From the NCBI GenBank assembly GCA_031276035.1, contig JAISNV010000001.1, positions 1 to 64,000 of the forward strand: DNA of 64,000 nt, in the 5' to 3' direction. The position numbers and the translations under genes were made by a program. The notes beneath the pieces are model-generated. The model did not search any database. It was not told the DNA's origin and saw only the letters and a program-made list of their open reading frames with translations. Shown in pieces: positions 52,590 to 62,049 of the stretch. Numbering within the stretch: the first letter of the stretch is position 1; the number at the start of each line of letters is the position of its first letter. This DNA is from Bacteroidales bacterium (lineage in GTDB: Bacteria > Bacteroidota > Bacteroidia > Bacteroidales > BM520).

Positions 52590-55046
52590 ATGATCAAACA
52601 AAGCGAAAAATTAGCTTTATCATATAAAGACACTGAAATTTCTTACTCGAAACTTTTACAATATTCTTTGGCTTATGCCGAAACTTTTGCTAAAGACAAA
52701 CCAGAAAGAATTTGCATCATAGGCGAAAATTCTTTAGAATGGATTTATGCTTTTTACGGAGCATTACGCGCAGATGCAATCTCAATTCCTATTGACGTAC
52801 AGTCAACACCCGATGAAATTGCTTACATTCTGAAAGATTGTCAGCCCGACATTATCTTTTCGTCGGAAGAAAAAAAGGAAAGCATTTCCATCATTGTTGA
52901 AGAAGAAAAACTTACAGCTAAGGTCTTAACTGCAAAAGATATTGATATTTCCGAAGTTAACATGCTTCCGGTTATTGATTTCAATATTGAGGATATTGAA
53001 AAAACGGCATTGATAATTTATACTTCCGGAACAACCGGAAACTCGAAAGGAGTGATGCTTTCTTACAAAAATATTCTTTTCAACCTGAATGCGGTTTGTA
53101 AGCAAGTTCCGATTATCACGCAAGAAAGAACAATGATGATTTTGTTACCGCTACATCATGTTTTCCCACTTTTGGGCTCTTTGATGGCACCATTATATAT
53201 AGGTGAAAGTATTTTTATTGCCGAAGGGATGAATAGCGAAAGTATCCTAAAAATTTTAGGCAAGGGCAAAATTAACCTGATGATTGGCGTTCCGCGTTTG
53301 TATACATTGCTTTCCAAGGGAGTCATGGAAAAAATCAATGCAAAGAAAGTCACTAAGATAATTTACAAAATTGCGGAAGGACTTCAAATACGAGCATTCT
53401 CCAAAATGATTTTCTCTTCCGTTCATAAAAAGTTCGGCGGACATTTGGAGTATCTTGTTTCGGGAGGAGCAGCATTACCTATCGAAACCGGCAAAATTTT
53501 CAAAACTTTGGGATTTGAAATTTTAGAAGGTTATGGAATGACCGAAACTTCACCTATGATAAGTTTTACTCATCCGGGAAAATGGAAATTAGGATATGCC
53601 GGTTTACCTTTAGACGGAGCAGAAGTAAAAACAATCGACGGAGAAATTTGTGTCAGAGGTGATAATGTGATGCAGGGATATTATAACCGTCCGAAAGAAA
53701 CTGCGGAAGTGATTATTGACGGCTGGTTACATACCGGCGATTTGGGAATTATCGACAAATACGGAATTAAATTGACAGGAAGAATAAAAGAGATTATTGT
53801 TACTTCCAATGGTAAAAATATTATTCCTGATGAACTGGAAAACAAGTTTCAGAAAATGTCGCCATACACAAAAGAGATCGGAGTTTTCATGCATGAAGGA
53901 ATTTTGCAAGCATTGATAGTTCCTGATATGGAGGAGATTCGTGTGGCGTCGTTAGGAGATATCGACTCATTAATAAAACAAGATATTATTAATTTCAATT
54001 CATCGGTTTCACAATACAAAAGAATTAAGCAGTATCATATAATTTCTGCTGAACTACCTAAGAATAGACTTGGAAAGCTACAACGCTTCAAATTTGCAGA
54101 CCTTATTGAAGTCATTGAGGATACTACTGTTGAGAACGATGCCAACAGAAGCGAGCAATATATTCTTCTGAGAAATTTCATTGCAAAAGAAACCGGCAAA
54201 AACCCGAAAGAAAATGATCATTTCGAAATCGATCTCGGAATGGATTCGTTAACACGCATAGCTTTGATGGCTTTTGTTGAAACTAATTTCGGAGTAAGTT
54301 TGAATGAAAAGGATATCGAAGAACTTGACACATTAGGTAAAATGAGCGCTTTTATTGAGAGAAGCAGTAATGTTATTAATCAACAAAACGACAACATGTC
54401 GTGGAAAGATATTTTATCTTCCGACATTCCTCCTATTAAACTTCCGCATGCAAAATGGTTGAATAGTTTTTTACTTGGAATTTGCCGCGGTTTAATAAAG
54501 CTCTGTTATAAGTTCAAAAGTATCGGAAAAGAAAACATTCCTGAGGATACCTGTATCTTTGTTTCCAACCATCAAAGTATGCTCGACGGTGTTGTTTTGT
54601 TCACACAGTTAAAAAAGAAAATCCGTAAAAAGACATATTTCTTTGCAAAAGAAAAGCATTTTAAGAATCCGATTATGAAGTATTTAGCAAACAGAAATAA
54701 TATAATATTGATGGATATTAATCACAATCTACGAGAATCTTTGCAGAAGTTAACTTACGTATTGACAAACAATAAAAATATAGCCATTTATCCGGAAGGC
54801 ACACGCTCTAAAACCGGAATGAACGACTTTAAAGATGTTTTTGCAATTTTAAGTACTGAGTTAAAAGTTCCTGTTGTGCCGATAGTTATACAAGGAACGG
54901 ATTTCGCCGTTACAAAACATAATCTTCCTCGCTTAGGAGCAAAAGTAACCATCGAATTTCTAAAACCGGTTTTCCCTTCAGAAAATGAAAATTATATTCA
55001 TTTACGTGAAAAGATACAGAGATTAATCTCTGAGAAAATAGGATAA
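52590..55046 (+). CDS. Acyl-activating enzyme / ACP / 1-acyl-glycerophosphate acyltransferase fusion
   Basis: 818 residues in three parts. About 1-500: an adenylate-forming ligase with the P-loop YTSGTTGNSKG (about 143) and GYGMTETSP, LHTGDLG and KEIIVTSNGKNIIP motifs. About 520-600: an acyl carrier domain with the phosphopantetheine site DLGMDSL (Ser about 552). About 640-818: PlsC with NHQSMLDG (about 660) and YPEGTRSKTG (about 735). It probably activates a fatty acid, holds it on its own carrier and transfers it to a lysophospholipid. A related fusion is E. coli Aas, which lacks the carrier. Membrane-associated. Confidence 0.85.
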   Translation: MIKQSEKLALSYKDTEISYSKLLQYSLAYAETFAKDKPERICIIGENSLEWIYAFYGALRADAISIPIDVQSTPDEIAYILKDCQPDIIFSSEEKKESISIIVEEEKLTAKVLTAKDIDISEVNMLPVIDFNIEDIEKTALIIYTSGTTGNSKGVMLSYKNILFNLNAVCKQVPIITQERTMMILLPLHHVFPLLGSLMAPLYIGESIFIAEGMNSESILKILGKGKINLMIGVPRLYTLLSKGVMEKINAKKVTKIIYKIAEGLQIRAFSKMIFSSVHKKFGGHLEYLVSGGAALPIETGKIFKTLGFEILEGYGMTETSPMISFTHPGKWKLGYAGLPLDGAEVKTIDGEICVRGDNVMQGYYNRPKETAEVIIDGWLHTGDLGIIDKYGIKLTGRIKEIIVTSNGKNIIPDELENKFQKMSPYTKEIGVFMHEGILQALIVPDMEEIRVASLGDIDSLIKQDIINFNSSVSQYKRIKQYHIISAELPKNRLGKLQRFKFADLIEVIEDTTVENDANRSEQYILLRNFIAKETGKNPKENDHFEIDLGMDSLTRIALMAFVETNFGVSLNEKDIEELDTLGKMSAFIERSSNVINQQNDNMSWKDILSSDIPPIKLPHAKWLNSFLLGICRGLIKLCYKFKSIGKENIPEDTCIFVSNHQSMLDGVVLFTQLKKKIRKKTYFFAKEKHFKNPIMKYLANRNNIILMDINHNLRESLQKLTYVLTNNKNIAIYPEGTRSKTGMNDFKDVFAILSTELKVPVVPIVIQGTDFAVTKHNLPRLGAKVTIEFLKPVFPSENENYIHLREKIQRLISEKIG

Positions 55047-55098
55047 GAGAATAAAAATATGTAAAAATGAATTCAAGATTCAGAACTAAATAAAGTTT

Positions 55099-56196
55099 AT
55101 GAAAATAAAAGACATTGCAAAAATTATCGAGGAATCCGCACCACATGCTTATGCCGAAAATTGGGATAATGTAGGATTATTAGTCGGAGATCCAAATAAA
55201 GAGATTAAGAAAATAATAACCGCTTTGGATTTTACCGAAGAAGTTCTTGACGAAGCTATTGAAAAAAATGCGGAAATGATAATTACGCATCATCCTGCTA
55301 TATTCGGAGCCATCAAAAAGATTACTACAAATGATTTCACAACAAGATTAATAATCAAAGCTATAAAACATGATATAGCAATTTATGCGGCACATACAAA
55401 TCTTGATAATGTAAAAGGCGGATTAAATTATTTAGTTGCGGAGAAATTCAAATTGCAAAATTGTTTTATTCTTGAACCTACTAAAGCTAATGTTTATAAA
55501 TTAACATATTATGTTCCTCTTGATTATGCCGAAAAGGTATTAAAAGCTATTTTTGATGCCGGAGCCGGAAGTATTGGAAATTATGATTCATGCAGTTTTG
55601 CGAGCGAAGGTATAGGTACTTTTAAAGCTAAAGAAGGGGCAAATCCCTTTATTGGTGATATAAACAAATTGCATTTTGAAGAGGAAAAGAAATATGACGT
55701 AATAGTACTGGCACATTATTTAGATAATGTTATAAAAGCATTATTGCAATCACATCCATATGAGTTACCTGCTTATAATATTATAGCTATTGATAATGAT
55801 AATTACAGTGCCGGAAGCGGCGTCATCGGAAAGCTGGCACAACCCATTAATGAAAAAGATTTTCTAAAACTTACAAAAGATTTATTAGTAACTTCGGTTT
55901 TACGTCATTCTAAATTAACCGGCAGAATGATTTCCAAAGTTGCAATTTGCACCGGATCGGGAGCATTTTTACTTCCGCAGGCTATACGGAAAGATGCGGA
56001 TGTCTTTATTACAGGCGATGTAAAATATCACGATTTTTATAGTCCCGACGGAAAACTTCTGTTGATAGATGCCGGTCACTACGAAACCGAGCAATTATCA
56101 AAAGAATGGTTCGTAGAAATCATCAAAAGTAAATTTAATGATTTTGATATTGAAGTTTCGGAAAAAGGTGGAAATCCGATTGGATACTGGGTGTAA
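55099..56196 (+). CDS. Nif3-like dinuclear metal-centre protein
   Basis: 365 residues: an N-terminal NIF3 half (ENWDNVGLLVG, ITHHPAIFG, AAHTNLDNVKGG) and a C-terminal half (TGDVKYHDFYSPDGKLLLIDAGHYETE) with an inserted PII/CutA-like domain between them (about 125-230). Metal ligands are the two His of THHP, His of AHTN and His/Glu of GHYETE. Often called GTP cyclohydrolase 1 type 2 in annotation, but the reaction is not proven. It is 52 bp after the acyltransferase fusion on the same strand. Confidence 0.9.
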   Translation: MKIKDIAKIIEESAPHAYAENWDNVGLLVGDPNKEIKKIITALDFTEEVLDEAIEKNAEMIITHHPAIFGAIKKITTNDFTTRLIIKAIKHDIAIYAAHTNLDNVKGGLNYLVAEKFKLQNCFILEPTKANVYKLTYYVPLDYAEKVLKAIFDAGAGSIGNYDSCSFASEGIGTFKAKEGANPFIGDINKLHFEEEKKYDVIVLAHYLDNVIKALLQSHPYELPAYNIIAIDNDNYSAGSGVIGKLAQPINEKDFLKLTKDLLVTSVLRHSKLTGRMISKVAICTGSGAFLLPQAIRKDADVFITGDVKYHDFYSPDGKLLLIDAGHYETEQLSKEWFVEIIKSKFNDFDIEVSEKGGNPIGYWV

Positions 56197-56325
56197 ATAA
56201 TATTTCACAACTTAAAATATAAATTAATTGAAAATGTTGAAAACAGTCTACGAATAATAATCTGAAAGCTATCATTCAAACTTATTTTTTATTTCAAGAA
56301 AACCTACCATAATTTTTATAAGTTT

Positions 56326-56481
56326 ATGTCGGTTTCTCATTATGAAGATTGTAAACTAAATCAATTTTTATCAATTAGTTATAATAAATCAAATTATTCG
56401 CTCTTTGCACACTACCCATTGTACTTAATGGAATCCGATTATTTATCGCAGTTTCAAGATTTTTTCAGGATTTACAGATAA
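56326..56481 (+). other. Weak 51-codon frame in a 397-bp gap
   Basis: MSVSHYEDCKLNQF and so on; no known motif or leader. It ends just before the palindrome at 56502. The gap 56197-56593 otherwise holds only that palindrome. Coding is doubtful. Confidence 0.15.
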
Positions 56482-56501
56482 TTGAAAGAAGCTAAATAAC
56501 A

Positions 56502-56536
56502 GTCACCGGTACGTTGCTATGCAACGTACCGGTGAC
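56502..56536. repeat. Perfect 16-bp palindromic hairpin
   Basis: GTCACCGGTACGTTGC, 3-base loop TAT, then the exact reverse complement. GC-rich in an AT-rich gap and without a T-run on either side. It may be a REP-like element, a remnant of a mobile element, or a bidirectional terminator between convergent genes. Confidence 0.7.
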
Positions 56537-56593
56537 AACAAACCAATATTACACATTAAGATTAGATAATACTCCAATCTTTAAATTATCAAA

Positions 56594-59260
56594 TTAATTT
56601 CCTTTTTTCTTGCTGATAAAATTCCTTATCAATTTTGAAATTTCAGTTATCGGTATCGGAGAAAGTGACAATAGAGCAACCCATAGCCATTGAATTCCTT
56701 CTAAACGAACAATGTGGAAAATAGATTGTAATGCTGGGATGAATAAAACAATTACCATCAATCCGAATACTAATGCAATTGCTAAAAGTAATTTTTTGTT
56801 GCTGAATAATCCTCTGAAAACACTTCGCGATTGTGAGCGTACTGTAAACACAAAAGTTAATTGTGCGAATGCAAGCGTTGCAAAAGTCATAGTTTGTGCG
56901 GTTTCAATATCAGTTTGTAATCCGATATAATATGCCCCTAAACTTAAAAGAGATATCATAATTCCTTGTAAGAAAATCCTTATAGTAAAAGGTTTTGTCA
57001 TAATTCCCTTTCGTCCATCAAGAGGTTTACGTTCCATAATATCTTTCTCAGCAGGATCAACACTTAATGCCAGTGCCGGAAGACTATCCGTTACAAGATT
57101 TATCCATAAAATATGAATCGGTAGCAATGGAGAAACCCAATTAGCAAGAACTGCTACAAAAAGAACCAAGATTTCTCCTATGTTTGTAGATAGCATAAAT
57201 TGTATAGCCTTAAGAATATTGTCATAGATTCTGCGACCTTCTTCAACAGCAGAAACAATAGTAGCAAAATTATCATCGGCCAGAACTACATCGGCAGCTT
57301 CTTTTGAAACATCCGTTCCTGTGATTCCCATAGCAATACCTATATCTGCAAGTTTAAGCGCCGGGGCATCATTAACACCGTCGCCGGTCATTGCTACTAC
57401 ATTGTGATTTCCTTGAAAAGCCTTCACAATTCGAACTTTATGCTCCGGCGAAACGCGTGCGTAAACAGCAACACTTTCTACTTTCGATTTTAATTCCTTA
57501 TCAGACATACTTTCCAAATCCGTACCGGTTAACGCTTCATCATCATCTTTCATTATTCCTAAAGCTTTAGCAATAGCCATAGCAGTAATCCTATGATCAC
57601 CGGTAATCATAACCGGTTTAATTCCTGCGTTGCGACATTTCTCAACGGCTGCTTTTACTTCTTCCCTCGGCGGATCAATCATTCCAACCATTCCGATAAA
57701 TGTAAGTTCTTTCTCCAAAACATCAGGAGTTAGCTCACCAGGAAGTTTATCAATATTTTTCGATGCGATTGCCAAAACGCGTAAAGCTTGTTCGGCCATC
57801 GAAAGGTTAGCTTTTGAGATATTTTCTTTGTCCTTATCCGTCAAAGGACGAATTGTTTCGTTATCATAGATATTAGTACAGCATTGCAGCAACTCATCCA
57901 ATCCTCCTTTTACAGCTACCAAAAGCTTATTTTCCACATTATGAACTGTTGTCATCAATTTTCTTTCGGAATCGAAAGGTATTTCTGCCATTCTCGGCAT
58001 TTTCTCATCTAATTCATCTTTATCCAAACCTAATTTCAATCCGGCATCAATCAGAGCGGTTTCCGTAGGATCACCAATACTTTTACTCTTATTGTCTTCG
58101 CTACTTATTTTAGCATCATTAGCAAGAATTGAAACAACCATCAAATTTTCTAAATCTTTATTAAGATTATTTTTAATATCATTAATATCGATAATATTTT
58201 CGTTGGAATAGATTTTAACAACAGTCATACGATTTTGGGTTAGAGTTCCCGTCTTATCCGAGCAAATGACTTGTGTACTGCCGAGTGTTTCAACCGAAGG
58301 GAGTTTGCGGACGATGGCGTTGCGTTTTGCCAAACGTTGCACTCCAACAGCAAGTACTATAGTAGAAACAGCAGGTAATCCTTCCGGAATTGCAGCAGCG
58401 GCAAGACTAACAGCAGTCATAAACATCGTTAACCAATCGCGGCCGTAAAGTAAACCTATAATAAAAATTAAACCGCAAATGGAAATTGCAGCAATTGCCA
58501 AAATCTTTCCGAGTTTATCCAATTTCTTCTGCATTGGCGTTTTTGTGTCGGGAACAGATTGTATCATCGAAGCTATTTTTCCTACTTCCGAATGCATTCC
58601 AATAGCAGTAACAATTCCTTTTCCCCGACCGTAAGTTACGGTACAAGAAGCGAAAGCCATATTATATCTATCGCCAATCGAAACATTACCTTCTATAATA
58701 GCGGTATTTTTTTCTGTCGGAACGGATTCTCCGGTTAAAGCAGCTTCCTGAATTTTGAGATTAACAGCTTCCACAAGGCGTAAATCAGCCGGCACGGCAT
58801 CCCCTGTTTCCAGAATAACAATATCGCCGGCAACAAGTTCACGCGATTCTATTACATGAACTTCACCGTTACGAATAACCTTACAGTGTGGCGCCGAAAG
58901 TTTTTCTAAAGCTTCTAAGGATTTTTCCGCTTTTGATTCTTGAAAAACACCAATTACTGCATTTAAAACAACAATTACTAAAATAATAATCGCATCGGAG
59001 AAACCTTCTCCATTGAGAACTCCGACAACTCCCGAAATAATTGCCGCAACAATCAATACAAGAATCATAAAACTCTTAAATTGTTCGAAGAATTTTACAA
59101 TAATACTCTTGTGCTTTTTCTTTTCAAATTCATTATAACCGTTTTTCTCCAGGCGTTCCTTAACCTCTTCGGAATTTAATCCGGCTTCAATGTTAGTTTT
59201 CAGAAACTGTTCAGTTTCTTCAATCGATTGATTATAAAAATCATTTTCTTCAGTCTCCAT
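56594..59260 (-). CDS. Cation-transporting P-type ATPase (Ca2+-type, P2)
   Basis: 888 residues. Actuator TGESVP, phosphorylation site Asp335 in [10 protein letters not shown], hinge [15 protein letters not shown]-binding KGGLDELL, transmembrane motif IPEGLPAV (M4) and about ten membrane helices. The N-terminal NxExR-like cation ATPase domain is present. The M4 PEGLP and the M6 region ([16 protein letters not shown]) match Ca2+-ATPases of the SERCA/PMR1 type rather than heavy-metal pumps. Its stop lies 57 bp beyond the palindrome. Confidence 0.92.
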   Translation of the reverse strand: METEENDFYNQSIEETEQFLKTNIEAGLNSEEVKERLEKNGYNEFEKKKHKSIIVKFFEQFKSFMILVLIVAAIISGVVGVLNGEGFSDAIIILVIVVLNAVIGVFQESKAEKSLEALEKLSAPHCKVIRNGEVHVIESRELVAGDIVILETGDAVPADLRLVEAVNLKIQEAALTGESVPTEKNTAIIEGNVSIGDRYNMAFASCTVTYGRGKGIVTAIGMHSEVGKIASMIQSVPDTKTPMQKKLDKLGKILAIAAISICGLIFIIGLLYGRDWLTMFMTAVSLAAAAIPEGLPAVSTIVLAVGVQRLAKRNAIVRKLPSVETLGSTQVICSDKTGTLTQNRMTVVKIYSNENIIDINDIKNNLNKDLENLMVVSILANDAKISSEDNKSKSIGDPTETALIDAGLKLGLDKDELDEKMPRMAEIPFDSERKLMTTVHNVENKLLVAVKGGLDELLQCCTNIYDNETIRPLTDKDKENISKANLSMAEQALRVLAIASKNIDKLPGELTPDVLEKELTFIGMVGMIDPPREEVKAAVEKCRNAGIKPVMITGDHRITAMAIAKALGIMKDDDEALTGTDLESMSDKELKSKVESVAVYARVSPEHKVRIVKAFQGNHNVVAMTGDGVNDAPALKLADIGIAMGITGTDVSKEAADVVLADDNFATIVSAVEEGRRIYDNILKAIQFMLSTNIGEILVLFVAVLANWVSPLLPIHILWINLVTDSLPALALSVDPAEKDIMERKPLDGRKGIMTKPFTIRIFLQGIMISLLSLGAYYIGLQTDIETAQTMTFATLAFAQLTFVFTVRSQSRSVFRGLFSNKKLLLAIALVFGLMVIVLFIPALQSIFHIVRLEGIQWLWVALLSLSPIPITEISKLIRNFISKKKGN

Positions 59261-59737
59261 TTTTTATAAAAATTAATTACGTTGCAAAGTAAGCTATTTT
59301 TTAGAGATTAAATATGATTGATATCTCCAAAAAGATGTTTTAAACTTCGGATTTTAAGAAAATTTATAAAGAAGAAAACAAAGAAGGTGAGAAAAAAATT
59401 ATAAAAGACAAATATTATTTTTGAGAATCCGAAAGATATTTATCTGACAAACGCGTATTAATATTGAAATAGTTAAAAGATTAAATTGATCAATGTTCCG
59501 GCTTAGCCGTATTAACCTAATTAATTTTTGCCAACTAAATATTTATCTATACAAAATCATTATAATTTCAGGATTTTCATATTTATTCAGATGAAAAGCT
59601 AAAGAGTCTTAATCAAAAAATATCACATCATCAAACAATTACATCAACATTCAAATAATTTTTAATTATTCATTACTCATTATTAATTTTTATTTACCTT
59701 TGCAAAGTTGAGCGTGTTATAACATAATTTAATTATT
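59261..59737. other. Gene-free region, 477 bp, between divergent genes
   Basis: AT-rich, with no supportable open frame. It contains a weak -7 match for the ATPase (minus, near 59281-59290) and TACCTTTG at 59695-59702 for the downstream carboxyltransferase. Confidence 0.5.
59695..59702 (+). promoter_or_regulatory. -7 box upstream of the carboxyltransferase
   Basis: TACCTTTG 35 bp before the ATG at 59738. Confidence 0.45.
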
Positions 59738-61285
59738 ATGAGTCTAACCAGAAAGCGGTCCGATCTTAAGAAACGGACAAAAACAGCAGCCGAAGGCGGC
59801 GGAAAAGAAGCTGTTATGAAACAAAAGGCTGTAGGTAAAATGACAGCCAGAGAACGTATTTTAGCTATCCTTGATCCTAATTCTTTTCACGAATATGATT
59901 TATTTGTTGAACATGCCGGAAAAGATTTTGACATGGACAAAAAGTACCTTCCAGGAGACGGCGTAGTTACGGGTACGGGTACTGTAAGCGGTTATCCGGT
60001 GTGCATTTTTGCACAAGATTTCACTGTTGCGGGCGGCTCTCTCGGATGGATGCATGCTAAAAAAATCACGAAAATAATGGATGTTGCTACCAAACTCAAT
60101 GTGCCTCTTATCGGTATTAATGATTCGGGCGGTGCGCGTATCCAAGAAGGTGTTAACGCTCTTGCGGGTTACGGCGAAATTTTTTACCGTAATACTCAGG
60201 CATCTGGCGTAATTCCTCAAATCTCTGTCATCCTTGGTCCTTGTGCCGGCGGTGCGGTTTATTCCCCTGCCCTCACAGATTTTGTTTTCGTGGTTAATAA
60301 GATTTCCAAAATGTTTATTACGGGTCCTGAAGTTATTAAAACCGTTTTGGGCGAAGATATAAGCATGGAAAATCTCGGCGGTGCTAAAGTTCATTCGGAA
60401 GTAACAGGTAATGCGCATTTTTATGCCGAAAGCGAACAAGAATGTTTTGAACAGATTAAGGAATTATTATCCTATATTCCTTGGAATAATACTCAGAAAG
60501 CACTAAGGTTTCAATCAAAGGCTCCGTTAACAAAACGTTATAAGATTGATGATGTTTTTCCGACAAATCCTCGTCAGCCTTATGATGTGCGCGATGTTAT
60601 CAGATCTATTGCAGACGGATCTACTTTTCTTGAAGTTCATGAACGATTTGCACCCAATATTGTAGTGGGATTCGGTAGAATCGACGGCAATACTGTAGGG
60701 TTCGTTGCAAATCAACCATTAGTACTTGCTGGAGTTCTGGATATTGATTCATCTGATAAAGCCGCGCGCTTCATCAGATTCTGTGATGCTTTTAATATTC
60801 CGCTTGTTACTCTTGTCGATCTTCCGGGATATTTACCGGGAGTTGACCAAGAACACGGCGGAGTTATCAGACACGGTGCAAAAGTACTATATGCTTACAG
60901 CGAAGCAACTGTTCCTAAAATTACAGTTATCCTTCGTAAAGCTTACGGTGGCGGATATATTGCAATGTGTTCTCATCACTTGAAAGCCGATTTTGTTTTT
61001 GCTTGGCCTACCGCAGAAATAGCAGTTATGGGTCCTGAAGGCGCTGCCAACATCATTTTCCGTAGCGAAATTAAAAATGCGGAAAATCCTGACGAGGTTC
61101 GCAAACAGAAAATAAAAGAATATAAGGAAAAATTCGCAAATCCATACGTAGCAGCTGCTTACGGCTATATTGATGCGGTAATTGATCCTAATGACACACG
61201 TGATATGCTTGTTCATGCCCTAAGTATTTCCGGTCAGAAATCAGTTCATGTATTTAAGAAAAAACATGGTATTCCTCCATTTTAA
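59738..61285 (+). CDS. Acyl-CoA carboxylase carboxyltransferase (propionyl-CoA carboxylase beta / methylmalonyl-CoA decarboxylase alpha type)
   Basis: 515 residues with two crotonase-like halves. The first has GGSLGWMHAKKI, INDSGGARIQEG and GPCAGGAVYSPAL (oxyanion loops for the acyl-CoA); the second has FVANQPLVLAG, DLPGYLPGVDQEHGG (biotin site) and RKAYGGGYIAM. It moves carboxyl between biotin and propionyl/methylmalonyl-CoA. Carboxylase and decarboxylase versions cannot be told apart here. It precedes a biotin carrier by 11 bp; no biotin carboxylase or Na+ pump beta subunit follows. Confidence 0.92.
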   Translation: MSLTRKRSDLKKRTKTAAEGGGKEAVMKQKAVGKMTARERILAILDPNSFHEYDLFVEHAGKDFDMDKKYLPGDGVVTGTGTVSGYPVCIFAQDFTVAGGSLGWMHAKKITKIMDVATKLNVPLIGINDSGGARIQEGVNALAGYGEIFYRNTQASGVIPQISVILGPCAGGAVYSPALTDFVFVVNKISKMFITGPEVIKTVLGEDISMENLGGAKVHSEVTGNAHFYAESEQECFEQIKELLSYIPWNNTQKALRFQSKAPLTKRYKIDDVFPTNPRQPYDVRDVIRSIADGSTFLEVHERFAPNIVVGFGRIDGNTVGFVANQPLVLAGVLDIDSSDKAARFIRFCDAFNIPLVTLVDLPGYLPGVDQEHGGVIRHGAKVLYAYSEATVPKITVILRKAYGGGYIAMCSHHLKADFVFAWPTAEIAVMGPEGAANIIFRSEIKNAENPDEVRKQKIKEYKEKFANPYVAAAYGYIDAVIDPNDTRDMLVHALSISGQKSVHVFKKKHGIPPF

Positions 61286-61296
61286 AATTAAGTATT

Positions 61297-61830
61297 ATGG
61301 CTAAAAATAAATCGGAAAACACTAAAGTAGAAACCGAAGCAAAAGCAGAAGTAAAAACTGAAGTGAAAGAAAGAAAATCGGTTTGGAGAAGAAATAAATC
61401 ATCAAAGAAATCCTTGGAAGAGAATGAAAATAAACCGGAAGTATGTTCTGCAACGAATCAACATCTCGGTAATCTTCCTCTTGAAGGATTAACTTACAAA
61501 ACCTGCTTAACCGATAAATATTTACAAAGACCTAAGTACAATCCTCATGAAGCGGGGACGGTATATTCCAAAATTCCGGGTACAATTAAGAGCATAGCAG
61601 TAAAAACTGAACAATATGTTAAAGAAGGCGAATTGCTCTGCATTCTTGATGCTATGAAAATGAACAATGAGATATTAGCTCCTTGTGAAGGAACTATTAT
61701 CGAAATTAATATTAAACCGGGACAAGTTATTGCTAAAGATGTATTACTTTTCAAAATTTCAAGTGAAAACTTGCAAAGTGATGTAGAAACTGATGATACA
61801 TATCTCGAAGAAGAGATGATGCAAGCTTAA
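61297..61830 (+). CDS. Biotin carboxyl carrier protein
   Basis: 177 residues. The N-terminal 45 are Lys/Glu-rich and flexible. The biotinyl domain covers about 85-158 with the biotinylated Lys121 in DAMKMN and the mirrored glycine turn PCEGTI. The acidic tail ends EEEMMQA. It carries CO2-biotin between the carboxyltransferase just upstream and its partner. The presence of an extended N-terminus is usual for such Bacteroidota carriers. Confidence 0.9.
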   Translation: MAKNKSENTKVETEAKAEVKTEVKERKSVWRRNKSSKKSLEENENKPEVCSATNQHLGNLPLEGLTYKTCLTDKYLQRPKYNPHEAGTVYSKIPGTIKSIAVKTEQYVKEGELLCILDAMKMNNEILAPCEGTIIEINIKPGQVIAKDVLLFKISSENLQSDVETDDTYLEEEMMQA

Positions 61831-61858
61831 AATATTATATTATTTACATAAAAATTAA

Positions 61859-61891
61859 AAATAGCAGATTATCGACAATCTGCTATTTTTG
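61859..61891 (+). terminator. Intrinsic terminator after the biotin carrier gene
   Basis: AAATAGCAGATT with AATCTGCTATTT around a short loop, then T's. It ends the two-gene carboxylase unit. Confidence 0.85.
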
Positions 61892-61961
61892 TTTATATTT
61901 TATATTATTGAAAACGCAACCTTAGATTAAATTTTAACAAATAAGTGAATAAATTTATTAC

Positions 61962-61969
61962 TATTTTTG
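61962..61969 (+). promoter_or_regulatory. -7 box upstream of the M16 protease
   Basis: TATTTTTG 80 bp before the ATG at 62050, leaving a longer leader than usual here. Confidence 0.4.
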
Positions 61970-62049
61970 CATATATAAATTTGTAACCGTTATTAAAATG
62001 TTCGTCAGATAAATTGTAAGTTAAATAATTAAAAATTAAACATAAAAAC

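Noticed and set aside
56326..56481. 51-codon frame in the gap before the ATPase
   Set aside because: No homologous pattern, promoter or leader. Chance frames of this size are possible.
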